A stretch of DNA of 64,000 bases from Spisula solida. Taxonomy: Eukaryota; Mollusca; Bivalvia; Venerida; Mactridae. The notes below the pieces were generated by a model. It searched no databases. It saw nothing but the letters and a program-made list of their open reading frames with translations, and was not told the DNA's origin. The translations under genes were made by a program, and so were the position numbers. Location of the stretch: assembly GCA_947247005.1 (NCBI GenBank), contig OX365954.1, positions 5,968,001 to 6,032,000 of the forward strand, given 5' to 3'. Shown one piece after another: positions 48,031 through 59,877 of this stretch (position 1 is the stretch's first letter; the number at the start of each line of letters is the position of its first letter).

Positions 48031-49370
48031 ATGTTTGAAACTTTGCACATTCTAATTATAACTAATCATAAGCTTCATCCTAGTATTTAACTGCTTGATA
48101 CAATTTTCCGCCGTACAAACCTTCAACTTGTGCACGTGTGGTATACATGGTGTTTCACTTCCCCCATAACCTTGAACACAATTCTTCCTTACGCATGCTG
48201 AATATAACTAGAATTTCAGATTTATTTCCATATTATACTAAACAATGCCATATTATGTTGACGGCACAGAATAATTTTTGTCTTAATCTACTGAAATGTT
48301 CCATTTGTTATATAACCTTGTCATGGATAAATACGTTCGTTGAACCGTGTATGAGTCAATTTTAAAATTTGCATGTTTTCTTGTCCTGATTGAATAACGT
48401 ACACATAAATATGATAAAAGATAGTAAGACATTCATTATATAAAGCTAAATATATTATATTTATAGTATCACTGCAAAACTAAATGAGTTGTCATCAGTT
48501 ATTTTTTGTATTTGTGTTTTTACTGCCTACAACAGGGAACAAATGAATGCCCCGGTACCACAGTGTTATGCTTTTTAATAACGTATTTCATGTTGTCATA
48601 TGTTATGAGACAAAACTTGTATGTGCATTTTGATAGTAAATATTTAATAATACACAGAAAATATATTGTAAACAAAAACATACAATGAATATTGTAAAAA
48701 ATATATGTTTTATGCATGTCCCGTAGCGTTGTGTCTTTGGGGTAACGAAATCGATAAGGTACCTAATTTTATACCATGATCCCCTAAAATACCAAAATAA
48801 CTTCTTTATTTCGAAAGAGTTCCCCATCCTTCACACAACTGCGATAAATGGTTTTTAATTTAATTTATAATTGGAAATCTATAGACAATTCAATGTTTGT
48901 ATCCCTGGTCGTACTGTTTTTCTTTGTCTTTGGTGTAACGCTGTTTATTTTACATCCGAAAGCATATATTTCGGAGTAGTTCCACTTTTGGTTCAAGATA
49001 TATGTATACAGTAGTTTTGTAACGTCAGTATCGAAGTGCTCTCAACGATGTGTATGTTTTGATGATAACAACTAAAAATGCCGTGGTGTAACTGTCTATG
49101 GTGAAACAATTTAAATTTGTTACACCGCGGACGAAATCAGTCAATTAACTATGAAGACATATATTGACATTTTTAATTGCTTACGATTGCATTTCATTGA
49201 TACATATTTTTAAAGCAGATATGTGTTGCAAAAAGCATAATAATGTCCTTATATTTCATAAAAAAACTATTAAATGTAATATAGCTGGATAAATGTAAAT
49301 TAGCTTTAAGGAAATCGACCTGACCGTTAACACTTGACATCCTTTCTGTTTTTGCATAGATCAACGTTTC
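48031..49370. other. AT-rich stretch, no gene recognised
   Basis: Only short ORFs without motifs. Near 49,085-49,130 there are TGGTGTAAC and TTGTTACACC sequences related to the TGGTGTAACA minisatellite at 51.9 kb on the other side of the LINE. Confidence 0.45.
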
Positions 49371-51930
49371 AGTATAGTTTATTCAAGAAAAAGGCAAATA
49401 TGCCTATCATTCTACAAATATATACAATTCCACATATTTTACAATGGTTAATGGTGACATTATTAGCATATTCAGGTATAATTGTATCAAATATATTGAT
49501 ATAATAATAAGCAATATAATCAATTTGTAAGTTTTAACTTTATCATGCAACATAATCGGTTTAAATGTATGGTACATATTCACTCCTACTGTAATTGTAG
49601 TTAATCAATGAACACATATACATATATACAAAGTGAGAGAGAGTTATTAAAGTGAAATATACTACAGTACTAATTAAAAGCATACATGATTGTCTTGCGT
49701 CTTATTTCGAAACTTTTCTGTAAGAAAATAGATAGGTTTTTCTGGATAGTCTTATTATCAGATTTTAAAAGTTCAACAAATTTTGGTACATTTGGATGAT
49801 TCCAGAAATATCGTATAATGTGACATTTTCTTATTTCGTGATATAGGGGACATTTTAATAAAAAGTGAAATTCGTCTTCTAGGGTATGACATGTATGACA
49901 TTTTCTTTCATCGTATGGGATTTTGTGTGTGGCTTGTACCATCTTCCGGCCTCAACCTCTAACCTGTGTGCTGAGACACGGAATCTAGTGAGCGCAAACC
50001 TGTTTTTATCAAAATTAATGTTATCTAAGTAAGAATGAAAGTTGAAACTACAGAATAATTTATAAGTTCTTGCCCTTGTCGAATTTTCTACTTCGTTATT
50101 CCAAATTTGTAAATAATTATCTTTTACTCTTTGTTTAAAAATAATCAGAAACAATTTACTGTTAGCGACATTCTGATTAATCCATACCTCTGAAAACCCT
50201 GAAGTATCTAAAATATGTTTAACGGACTTTGCCCAAGATTTCTTATTTGGATACAATTCCAAGTCTTTAATCATCATATTATAGGTAGCTTTAATGTACT
50301 TTGTATCTGAGCACTGTACAACTTTTAACCAATATCTAATAACATTAACTAAACATGTAATTTTAAGTGGGTATCGCCCTAATTCTCCATATATAAAATT
50401 ATTCTGTGTTTGGGATCTAACGCCCATAATTTCTTTTAAAAATTGTAATTGGATGCGTTCTATTTGTATTACGTCATTGATACCCCATATCTCACTCCCA
50501 AAACAAAGTACAGGTATAATTAATTTATCAAATAAGTCTAACTTATGGCTCACACTCATTGATGGAAATTTTAAAAAATAAGATTTTAGCATGTACAAAG
50601 ATTTTAGCGCTTGACCAGAAAGGGATTCATAAGTTTTTATGAAAGAGCCGCCAGTAGTAAAAACTATTCCAAGATATTTAAAATTATTGACTATTTCAAT
50701 TTCTTTATCTTCATATAAAAATCTAATGTTTTTTCTATGAGAACCTGCTTTTCTGAAAACTAGAATTTTTGTCTTATTTATGTTAACTGTCAATTTCCAT
50801 CTATTACAATATTCTTCTAGTAAATGTAAGCCCTTTTGCAACCCACTTTCTGTTTCTGAAATGATAACAATATCGTCTGCATACAGTAATAAAAATATGT
50901 GTAATGTATCTATCTCAACTCCTTTAAACCCGTTCAAAACAAAATACTCTTCAATATCATTTAAATACATAGCAAATAAAAATGGGGATAAACTTTCTCC
51001 TTGTCTAACACCTAACATACATGTAAATTCATCACTTAACTTGTTGTTATATTTTACGCGACACGTTGTTTTGTAACCCTCATATATCGACTTTACAATA
51101 TTAAACATTTTACCACGAATACCTAACTTGACCAACTTATACCATAGAATGTCCCTAACAATATAATCAAAGGCTTTAGTAAAATCAATAAAAGCTGCAT
51201 ACATTTTCTTATTGTCATTTATCAAGTGGTTAATTAAAGAATGTAAGACAAAAACATTATCTGTGGTACTCATATGTTTTCTGAAACCAGATTGAGCCTC
51301 TATATATACATTATAGCACTCTGCCCAATCAGTGAGTCTATTATTTAAAACTTTCGTAAACAATTTACTAAGAGTACTTAATAAAGTTATGCCCCTATAA
51401 TTACCAGGGTCATTAAAACCACCCTTTTTGTGTAAAGGTACTACAAAACCTTCGGACCATTGGTCTGGAAAATATCCAATTTCAAATATTTTGTTAAATA
51501 ATGTTCTCAGACACTTGAGAAAATGACTATCCTTAATCCCAGTTATAAAAAATTCATTTAACATCAGATCAGGACCTGCAGATTTTCCATTTTTTAATTG
51601 TTTACATGCTAGTGCAATCTCATTTTCTTCAATATCAACGTTTTATTCTTGAAATATAACATCTAGTTCCCCGTTTAAGTACCTATCATTGAAATATATA
51701 ACATCTTCATCCGCTTGAAAGAAAACTGATTCTGGATCATTAATTGATTTAAAATATGCAGCAAAGTTATCAGTGTTTAAAGTACTTTTTGTAATAGAAT
51801 TTTTATTTTATAGAGATATTGGGTAGCACTGAATACAGCACACAAGTCTGCAATATCTTTTATCTTAAGTTTATTCCTAAATGTGATAAATAAGGTTTAT
51901 TAATGTGTTTGTCCACGGTGTAACATATCT
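49370..51930 (-). mobile_element. LINE with long RT ORF, minus strand
   Basis: The coding part extends from about 51,900 down to 49,670. Its probable 3' end is at about 49,376 where the minus strand reads CTTGAATAAACTATACTG, containing an AATAAA signal. The 5' region (endonuclease, ORF1) is absent or unrecognisable upstream of 51,900. The family's C-terminal block also appears as decayed fragments at 1.2-1.7 and 12.2-12.6 kb. Confidence 0.85.
49670..51790 (-). pseudogene. LINE reverse transcriptase with one frameshift and an upstream stop
   Basis: A 561-codon open frame (51,564-49,879) covers most of an RT: FPDQWSEGFVVPLHKKG, NYRGITLLST, AQSGFRKHMST, AAFIDFTKAFDYI (catalytic Asp), GVRQGESLSPFLFAMYLNDI and LLYADDIVII (catalytic YADD), then a long thumb/linker. 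It reaches VSAHRLEVEAGRWYKPH, where loss of one base in a T run (49,921-49,924 on plus) moves it into the frame ending KCHTCHTLEDEFHFLLKCP and stopping at 49,670. Upstream of the first ATG the frame is also homologous (QLKNGKSAGPD, SINDPESVFFQADEDVIYFN), separated by a single TAA near 51,640. The active-site residues are intact. I leave the clade open. Confidence 0.92.
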
Positions 51931-51990
51931 GTCTGTGGTGTAACATATCTGTCCATGGTGTAACAATGTCCATGGTGTAACAATGTAAAT
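51905..51990 (+). repeat. TGGTGTAACA minisatellite
   Basis: Four near-tandem units of about 20-23 bp carry the core TGGTGTAACA, most as GTCCATGGTGTAACA with ATATCT spacers in the first ones. It lies immediately upstream of the minus-strand LINE's coding remnant. Confidence 0.7.
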
Positions 51991-52367
51991 CAGGTTTTAT
52001 GATGTAATTGAAATGAAAACAGACTTAACAATAGATGTATCTTGCTAAGTGACGTACCTCCTACATTTCTACCCTGCATCACATTCATTACATTTTGGAA
52101 CAGTTGCCGACCTGTACCATACCGTCTGTATTCCTCCTTGACGATATTCATACCGGAGATGCAACTTTGTCGTTATGCGCCAGTATGCCATTGTAACCTG
52201 AACATGATAAGTTTACAACTAACACAATGTACACCATGTGTGAGCATAGTGTGATTCCCAATCATGTATGGCTTTCAACATGCATTGGTCTTTTGAAACG
52301 TGTCGTAAATGCCGAGCATAGCCTTTATTTGCAAATCGGCTTTCTGCTGAAACATGACAGGCATACG

Positions 52368-52444
52368 AGTGCCTACACCCGGATTTGAATCCGTGTCGCC
52401 AGATTAGACGGCAAGCACGCTTATTACTGAGCTACGGAGACACA
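52368..52444 (-). other. tRNA-like sequence, minus strand
   Basis: On the minus strand CCGTAGCTCAGTAATAAGCG (A-box) and CGGATTCAAATCCG (B-box and T stem) have close to normal tRNA spacing, with an anticodon-arm-like CGTGCTTGCCGTCTAATCTG between them. The acceptor ends (GTGTCTC / GTAGGCAC) do not pair well, so a SINE head or tRNA pseudogene is more likely than an active tRNA. Confidence 0.5.
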
Positions 52445-52944
52445 CAAAAATACAAACTTAGCGTGGAGCCAAACCATTGTTTTGTGCATTATAAACACAT
52501 CCGGGCAGCGAACTCGCACAAGACAGATTACACTCTTTGACAAAACGTCTTTGCAAAACATATCCGTATACAAATATATAGTTTGACAGAATTGGTTTGA
52601 GACATACTCCTTGATTCATATTCCGTGATCTTCCTTCGTGAATCAACGGGTAGTAAGCCTCATGTCAAATCTGTCAAACTGTATGTCGCACTTCTAAAAC
52701 ACTAAACATTGTAACAGTTGCAAAAGACAATGTTAAGTTATAACTTATTAGACAGTATTTACGTGTGAGTACGATTTTGTCCCAGAGTTGGACCTGTACT
52801 GAACAGGAAGAAGAAGGAGTGTCCGAAGCCCGATTGGTGAAGTATGGACTGTCGAGATAGCTTTGAAAGCCACATTCAAGAATGATTAATACGGTACTGA
52901 CCTTATTTCGAATGTCGAGATGAATGTCGATTATATGTAGTAAC

Positions 52945-53750
52945 ATTGGCTACCATTGGAAGGACCCTAGAAACCATAGGAAGGATCCCTTGACACTGTA
53001 CGATCCCTTAATAATACCATAGGAAAGACCCATGGACACTGTTTGTCTTTGGTCCTTCACATGGTGTTATGGGGTCTATCTTTATTAGTGTCTTTGGATT
53101 CTGTGATTGGTTTCTAGTTGTCCATCTAGTGGAGACCTTCCCGTAGGCATTATATATAGGAACATTGGTTACAATTGGCAGGACACCTAGAAACCATAGA
53201 AAGAATCCCTTGACACTATATGACCCCTGAATACCATAGGAAAGACGCGTGCGCATTGTTTGTCTATGGATGCTTCACATGGTATTATGGAGTCTATCTA
53301 TAAGAGTGTCTTTGGGTCATTCCACTGGTTTCTGTAACTCTATCCAGTGGAGACCTTCCCATAGACATTATTAGATGTAACCCTGAGTACCTTTGGAAGG
53401 GAAGGTCCCCTAGAAGCCCTTTGAAGGGTCTCTGGACACTTAAAATCCCCTGAACACCATAGGCAGGACCCATGGACAATGTTTGTCTATAGGTCCTTCA
53501 CATGGTGTTATGGGGTCTATCTTAGAGTGTCGTTGGACCCCTCTATTGGGTGTTAAAGGTACATTCAGTACAGCGATGGTTCTAATGGTTTCCATGTCTC
53601 ATTCCTAAGTTACTAGGGTCCATTCGATGTGGACCTTCCCATAGATAGTACCCCTGGACACCATTTATTGGAACCTCATTATCACAGGAAGGTCCGAGGG
53701 ACACTGTACTTCTATGTTTCCTTCTGGAATCTATCTTTGAGAGCCTTGTC
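52945..53750. repeat. About 220-bp minisatellite, three to four units
   Basis: The block TTTGTCTxTxGGTCCTTCACATGGTGTTATGG recurs at about 53,041, 53,258 and 53,481 (spacings 217 and 223), with a decayed fourth near 53,717. Each unit also carries ACCATAGGAAAGACCCATGG-type and GTGGAGACCTTCCCATAG blocks. Minus-strand frames in different units give similar peptides only because the DNA is repeated. Confidence 0.85.
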
Positions 53751-54009
53751 ATGAAAACGTTTTATCTACCATATTTGTGTCTCCATTATGATTTAAATAT
53801 AATTATTATGAAATAATTAATTAAACGAGTAGTAATAGTTATACTATCGTATTTAAGGAAAACAAGTAATAATTGCGCTTACGTATAACTAATGACGAGT
53901 CGTTTACTGCATACAGCTAGGAAGGCATATTGAGTTAGTCAAAGCCCATGCATCCGAGTCACCAAAGCACAAGTGAACGAGTCGCTAAAAAGCAGAGAGT
54001 GATTTTATA

Positions 54010-54069
54010 TTGACTGCTATAAGTACCTATTTTAGAATTAGAAATTACTTTTATACACTCTCACAAAAC
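54010..54069 (+). mobile_element. Left piece of a MITE split by the Ngaro-like insertion
   Basis: ATAAGTACCTATTTTAGAAT and ACTTTTATACACTCTCACAA match the right arm of the 23.3-kb MITE at 24,200-24,247. The arm resumes at 60,965 on the other side of the Ngaro-like element. Confidence 0.8.
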
Positions 54070-54289
54070 AATAAAGATTAATTTCTAATAATTAATCTAA
54101 GTTATTTTGCTCAGTCATTTAGTGTCTCAGGTCGTGTAAATTTTCTGTGGTTATTATCTACCTTACTATCTGTGTCAGCCTGTATTTACAAATTACTCAA
54201 CCGATGATTCGGTGACGTAGCAAGGCTAGGCTATATAAACCATCGATCGGTTCTCGTCCGGTGTCATTAAATTTATTACACTTCAAAAG
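54070..54289 (+). repeat. Repeat A1, with TATA promoter
   Basis: The 220-bp left terminal repeat of the Ngaro-like element. It contains GGTGACGTAGC (CRE-like), then GGCTATATAAACC (TATA box at about 54,232-54,239), and about 25-30 bp later GTCCGGTGTCATTA, a plausible initiator. It likely drives transcription of the element. Confidence 0.8.
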
Positions 54290-57200
54290 ACAACTGTTCA
54301 CACCTTGGATGGCGTGGTTCCGAGGTAAAATGAATGTGCAACGGCGAATTGGAACACAACTATTGCTGCGACACACCGAAGACGGTAGAAAAGATAAGTA
54401 ATGCGTTTATTGTTTTTGTAGTCATTGCATGACACGTGGAACAGGTCATATAGCCATAACATATCAATAAAACGGAGAAATTTAACAAGCAGGTATATTG
54501 AATAATTTGAATTCATGCAGCAAGCATGAAGCTTGAAGCGCAATTTTGTGCCTTACGGAATAAGTTCAATTTATAAGTTCAATTTATATTGCTTTGGTAA
54601 ATATTGAACAGTCATAATAGTATTGTCACGAGTCCGTAATGAATATGTTCATGTGTAATGATAGCGAGGGCATGAGCCTGTTCATAGCACAAGTTAATCG
54701 TGGTATATTTATATAAACACATGAGTCGGTTGGTTATTTCAACATTTATGTATTGACAACTGATAAATATCTATTATAATAATTCATTTGAGTTAATGGT
54801 GAAGCGGGTCATGCACATCCTAAGTACTGTTTGTCGCCTAGACGCCACGTGGTAAGAAGTTACTGTTACCATTTTTATTTTGTCTTCAATACAACAGCAC
54901 AGCTTAGCGCGTTTTGTCTCGGAAGGGAAATGTTTTATTGTTGTGGGCAATATGGCTGACCCATTGCAAATAACATTTAACATATGTGCTTATACATTGT
55001 CAAATGTGAGTCTTAAAATTAACTAATCGAATCATGCTTATGGTACCGTAGCGAAAACACACGAATACTAATTAGGGACAGGTCAAATGTTGTCGGCTGT
55101 ACTTCTTATAGCACAGGGTGAAGCCACGTGGTGAGGTTTTGTTTGGCTACTTGGTTTCTTACAGTTATCGACCCGGGACGAATATACATAATTATACTAG
55201 TTTGTCCCAGACAGTGATAGGGGGGTATCTGGCGTAAAGGTATGAGTTTGTATTACCCAGCAGGTGGATTAATTAGCGGACTCGATGAACAATCGTTAAC
55301 TTTGACTGATCTGTACTTATGTAGCTTGCCACTGTCACGTTTGACGATTTGACACTTGGTTTGTAAAGATAAAACATTGTTTTGGTTTTATTGTAATATG
55401 TGTACCGGTATTCACGTGCATTTCTAGTGTACTTTAGAATGGAATTATGATCGACAAATGTGTCACTATGTTTAGTGTTTAAAAGCCGCCGGTGTTTTTA
55501 TAAGCCACATACAATTAACTGTCGAGCACGAGATTGTAGCTAGTACTTTATTATGTCTTCAACGGCACGACTTTCCCACTTTTAGTAGGGGATGACTGAT
55601 CACTGCTTTTGCAAAACTAGTTATGTTAACAATAAGGACAGTCCGGCGAGTTTGGCATGCCTCTCGAACTTTTATTAGCATAATTTAACAGTTGATACGC
55701 TGGTTATATTTACATTTATAGTTGCGTTGGTTGTCATGGCGGGAAGTGTCAGAGGACGCTTAGATGTGATGCCAACATAAAGCTAGGGCACTGATATTGC
55801 AAGTTTACTCATGGAAATTCATATATTCAATACAATGACATTATGGTGTGCGTGCACAGGGGTCGGGATCATGTCAATTTATCCGCGCTATAGCAAGATT
55901 CAAAAATTACTCGTGGTACAGTAAGCATTTTAAGTGGGGTTTATCCACGGTGTTCAATTAACACATACTTGCATTCTACTGCCATTGGCCTGTACTGAAA
56001 TAGAATATAGGGTCATGTGGTCCTGAGCCGACTATACTATTAGGGTTTTTGTTCAACTTACCGAATAACTAAATTTATACAAACGATCTACAATCCCTTA
56101 TAGTTTAGTTGATGAAACTACTTTTCTTCCAACGCCGTCACCAGGCGGCGCCATCTTTGCAATAGTAAACCGGTCAGCCAGTAATGTTGCATAACAAACT
56201 ATGCGGATGTAAACCGGTCATGCAAACCAGTACTAATTATTACATGCGGACCACATCGGTCTTTGTCGCATCGCAGTATTTTATTGACCGAAGAAAGCCA
56301 AAACATCCCGCAATAGAATCAAGACCATGTCACACTCCTGAATGAACTGCATGTGTCTATATCCCGGTCTAAAGAGACCGATTTATATTTACTAGTTATA
56401 GACCATGTATATGTTTATTTCTGCTGGGGGCAAAACATTGACTGATAAGCAATGGGGAAAAATAGTAAATTATCCCCCCTTACTACTCTCTAAAACTCCA
56501 CCGGTCATATCATGCGGAATACTCTGTTTTTATCCCTGTTTTGTTTATTGCCCATGGTGGTAATTAGGCTGAAATATTTGCAACATTAATTATCAGATCA
56601 AATAATAAATCTGGCTACATGTTGTTTACACACCATGGTATATAAATTTTTATGGCCCTAACATATTAGGTAATACAGAAGTGAGAAATTTCATACCTAA
56701 AAGCAATGATATTTCAGTTAAAAACAAGGATAAAGTCAAAGGATCTGAACTAGTTAGGACCTGTATGCTAATTGGTCTACCTCGGGCTTTATCTTACAAG
56801 GGAGATAATTTATATGTCACTTATGTCTCTCATTATATCTGTGTAGTTGGTATGTGAATGTCACTTTATTTGTGGCATATTTAAATGATCTTAACTTGTA
56901 GATTGACATATATTTTTCAGCATGTCAGAAGCTACATATATCTTCCAGTCATAGTATATACGGATAGAAGTTTACATCAAGGCATTCACGCATGTATTAT
57001 TAAAGAGTATACATTAGTATAAATGTACAAATAAATCAGTAGAAAAATAAAGTTACATCATCTTTAACTTATGACTTCCCCTACAGTCATTTGAACAACT
57101 TTAGCGCTTTCAGCGCTTCGATTAAATAGAAGGAATTATGTATATTTTGTATAATTATCACGATAAGTAAAATTGTCAAGTGCATACATTTTTATTACAC

Positions 57201-57400
57201 ATCTATATGTTTATTTTACTACATGGACACCAGACATACAGTTCCAGGACACTTATTTGTTTATGCAAACACAAACCCGTCACTCGATATCAATTTTCAG
57301 CGGTTATTAGGAAATGCTTATTACAAATGAAATTTAAGGCAAAAAAATTAGAGTCGTATCCAAATATACATTGTATTAAAAAACAAAATAAGTGTCGACT
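54290..57400. other. Interior of the Ngaro-like element, no readable ORF
   Basis: Only short chance frames on both strands. No reverse transcriptase YxDD box, RNase H or tyrosine-recombinase motif was found by eye. Either the gag-RT-recombinase part was deleted and replaced, or this is unrelated host sequence captured between the repeats. Confidence 0.5.
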
Positions 57401-57417
57401 AAGTTGTATATATTTGC

Positions 57418-57905
57418 AGATATATGGATCCTGGATGATTCGATCCCATACTGGGCAGGAGCTAGTGCCTATGAACGCGGCAGGCCTAATCTACGACTTC
57501 CGGAAGGGCTTGGTGTTACATGGTGGAGTGGGTTGTTTGGGCTGGAGCGACTTACAGCACTGCATTCGGCTTCCCATGGATCTACGACCCGAGCCAACGG
57601 TAATAGTTTTCCATTTGTGGGGGAATGACGTGATAAACAATTCCCTCCGCTTTATTTTCAAAATGGTAGAAGGCATAGAGCTTGTGCACCAGGCACTTCC
57701 GGGGTCTCACATCGTATGGAATAGCCGCTGAAGCGCTTAAAGCTATTGATAGGAAACGACGGTGTATTAACAGATTTGGCCACAAAATTATAGATCGTTT
57801 ACCAAAACATACAAGTCTGCGTATGGACATTGATTAAAAAACACATGGATTCTTTGGAGAGGGCAGGTGCACCTTTTCATTGTCGGTTTAGACTTGTACT
57901 TTATT
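57418..57905 (+). pseudogene. SGNH-hydrolase domain of the Ngaro-like element, broken
   Basis: SGNH/GDSL-type esterase domain as carried by Ngaro elements. An acceptor-like TATATTTGCAG precedes it. Block I reads WILDDSIPYWAG, with DDS where the family has the nucleophile G-x-S. After a frame change come LGWSDL, then block III as VFHLWGNDVIN (the G-x-N-D motif), then ALPGSHIVW. A third frame gives AIDRKRRCINRFGHKIIDRL and HTSLRMDID, then a stop. The final catalytic block (usually D-G-x-H-L-S) is recognisable only as GQVHLFIVGLDLYF after another slip, with the Asp lost. At least three frame changes and one stop make it non-coding. Confidence 0.8.
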
Positions 57906-57995
57906 TACATTAGAATAGAAATTGATTTTAAAATAAGAATTGGCGGAAATTAAATGTTACATTTAATTTTGTGGCGGAATTCTTATTGAAGGAGC

Positions 57996-59082
57996 GACCA
58001 GGGGTACTGAAGCGTTAGGATTTTATCCTTCTAAAAAACGGGATAATGGTGATGTTAAAGATATGAAATATGGCAGCCTGTGATTGTTTACCGCTACCTG
58101 TTTTAACTGTCGGTCTACGATTCTTGGCTTGCTTCCAAAAAATATTATTTGGGTTAAAGGAGCGGTTACTGATGTGCTCGATAGATTAGCGTCTTAGGCG
58201 GTCTCTAATTGGCTCACACTTTTAGTTAGGATCTTGTTTAGTTAAGCTGTATTATACATTATGTTGCACTGGTAGTCGAATAATTAGGTACAGCGTACCA
58301 TGCGGACTTATTTCTCGCCGTGCGGCGATAGCTTAAAATTATATGGCACCAGCGGTGCCTTCCCAGGGTCTAAACGCATCAGGTGATGCGCTTGCTTTTA
58401 TATCGCACCAGCGGTGCAATTATATATATACGCCAGCGGCGTTTGCAGAAATTATATGGCACCAGCGGTGCCTTCCCAGGGTCTAAACGCATCAGGCGAT
58501 GCGCTTGCTTTTATATAGCACCAGCGGTGCGATTATATACGCCAGCGGCGTTTGCATAAATTATATGGCACCAGCGGTGCCTTTCCAGGGTCTAAACGCA
58601 TCAGGCGATGCGCTTGCTTTTATGTAGCACCAGCGGTGCGATTATATACGCCAGCGGCGTTTGCATAAATTATATGGCACCAGCGGTGCCTTTCCAGGGT
58701 CTAAACGCATCAGGCGATGCGCTTGCTTTTATGTAGCACCAGCGGTGCGATTATATACGCCAGCGGCGTTTGCAGTATGGCTACATAGTGCAACTGGGTG
58801 GGCGATTTCCGGTTACGTTCATGTTTGCTCCTGGTCGCTCCTTCTCATGTCTGGTCGGCAGTAAATTCAACTCCACTCTGGCGTTTAACCAATGGAGTTC
58901 CTCCTCTGCTGTCATGGCCGTATCCGCCAACTCATTAAATTAAATAACTTCTGTTAAAGAATTACACTTACATTTATTGAATATATATATTTATATAGAA
59001 TACTTTTCGGGAAGAATATTAGATAATAGATTATCAAACTCAAACAGCTTTGTTGTTTTGTCAGGACTGAGTCCTAAAATAA
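57996..59082 (+). repeat. Repeat B1 (1,087 bp)
   Basis: It starts GACCAGGGGTACTGAAGCG and ends CAGGACTGAGTCCTAAAATAA, and matches 59,878-60,964 at a constant offset of 1,882 with only one difference noticed (GGGGTACTG versus GGGGAACTG). It contains the hairpin array. It runs directly into A2. Confidence 0.95.
58345..58775 (+). repeat. Hairpin array in B1, four units of four hairpins
   Basis: Units start at 58,345, 58,458, 58,567 and 58,676 (113, 109, 109 bp). Each holds, in order, GGCACCAGCGGTGCC, CGCATCAGGCGATGCG (AGGT loop in the first unit), GCACCAGCGGTGC and ACGCCAGCGGCGT. All are perfect inverted repeats with AGC or AGGC/AGGT loops. A related TCGCCGTGCGGCGA lies just upstream at about 58,315. 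Confidence 0.95.
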
Positions 59083-59300
59083 TAAAGATTAATTTCTAAT
59101 AATTAATCTAAGTTATTTTGCTCAGTCATTTAGTGTCTCAGGTCGTGTAAATTTTCTGTGGTTATTATCTACCTTACTATCTGTGTCAGCCTGTATTTAC
59201 AAATTACTCAACCGATGATTCGGTGACGTAGCAAGGCTAGGCTATATAAACCATCGATCGGTTCTCGTCCGGTGTCATTAAATTTATTACACTTCAAAAG
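59081..59300 (+). repeat. Repeat A2
   Basis: It appears identical to A1 at an offset of 5,011, including the TATATAAA box at 59,243-59,250. It shares two bases with the end of B1, so B1 and A2 join without spacer, as in a circle junction. Confidence 0.9.
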
Positions 59301-59877
59301 CCCACCCACCGCTCCCTATTTGTAATTTTGTGTAGACTGTTTATTTTGCACGATGTCTTTAATAACATTATTGCCGTGTCTAACGTTATATTTTGCAGTT
59401 GGTTATCATATATGTGTGCGAATTGGCATCTTCATTGATACATGGTTTACAAACATCGTCATACGACATGGAACGAATTACGTGACAGAGTTGTCAACAA
59501 CCCTCCTTCAAAACAACGGTTGCAGAGGTACAGTCGTTCTACGTTAACTGATGCTCCTACAAGGAACTAACTATAAATCAACGAAGCGTATATAGTGCGT
59601 GATTCTTGCGATAAGTGAACTTTGGAATGCATGTGGAATGTTGTGCCTTGAGATTCTACTACGGGAAGATTGTAGTGTATGTAGGCAGTGGTCGATGTAA
59701 CTTGTGACTATGTGTACATTATAGTTGTGTAACTATTTATAAGGTTTGATTTGTAAACCTGTGACTATTCATATATTTATTATAAAGGGATGCATATTTA
59801 CTACAATGCTTATCATGTAAAATTGTGATTAGAGTTAATTAATTTGTCGTGACAGCAGCACTATTAGAGCTAGGAAT
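59301..59877 (+). other. Spacer between A2 and B2
   Basis: 577 bp with no match to the interior next to A1 and no convincing ORF (a 64-codon frame at 59,353 has no motif). It may be a heavily deleted interior of a second tandem element. Confidence 0.6.

Noticed and set aside
52368..52444. Functional tRNA gene
   Set aside because: A and B boxes are present but acceptor-stem ends do not pair, so only a tRNA-like sequence is claimed. The same applies to the other tRNA-like loci listed.
53008..53479. Minus-strand ORFs of 82 and 61 codons with similar peptides
   Set aside because: They are frames through the 220-bp minisatellite; similarity follows from the DNA repeat and frames are not maintained in all units.
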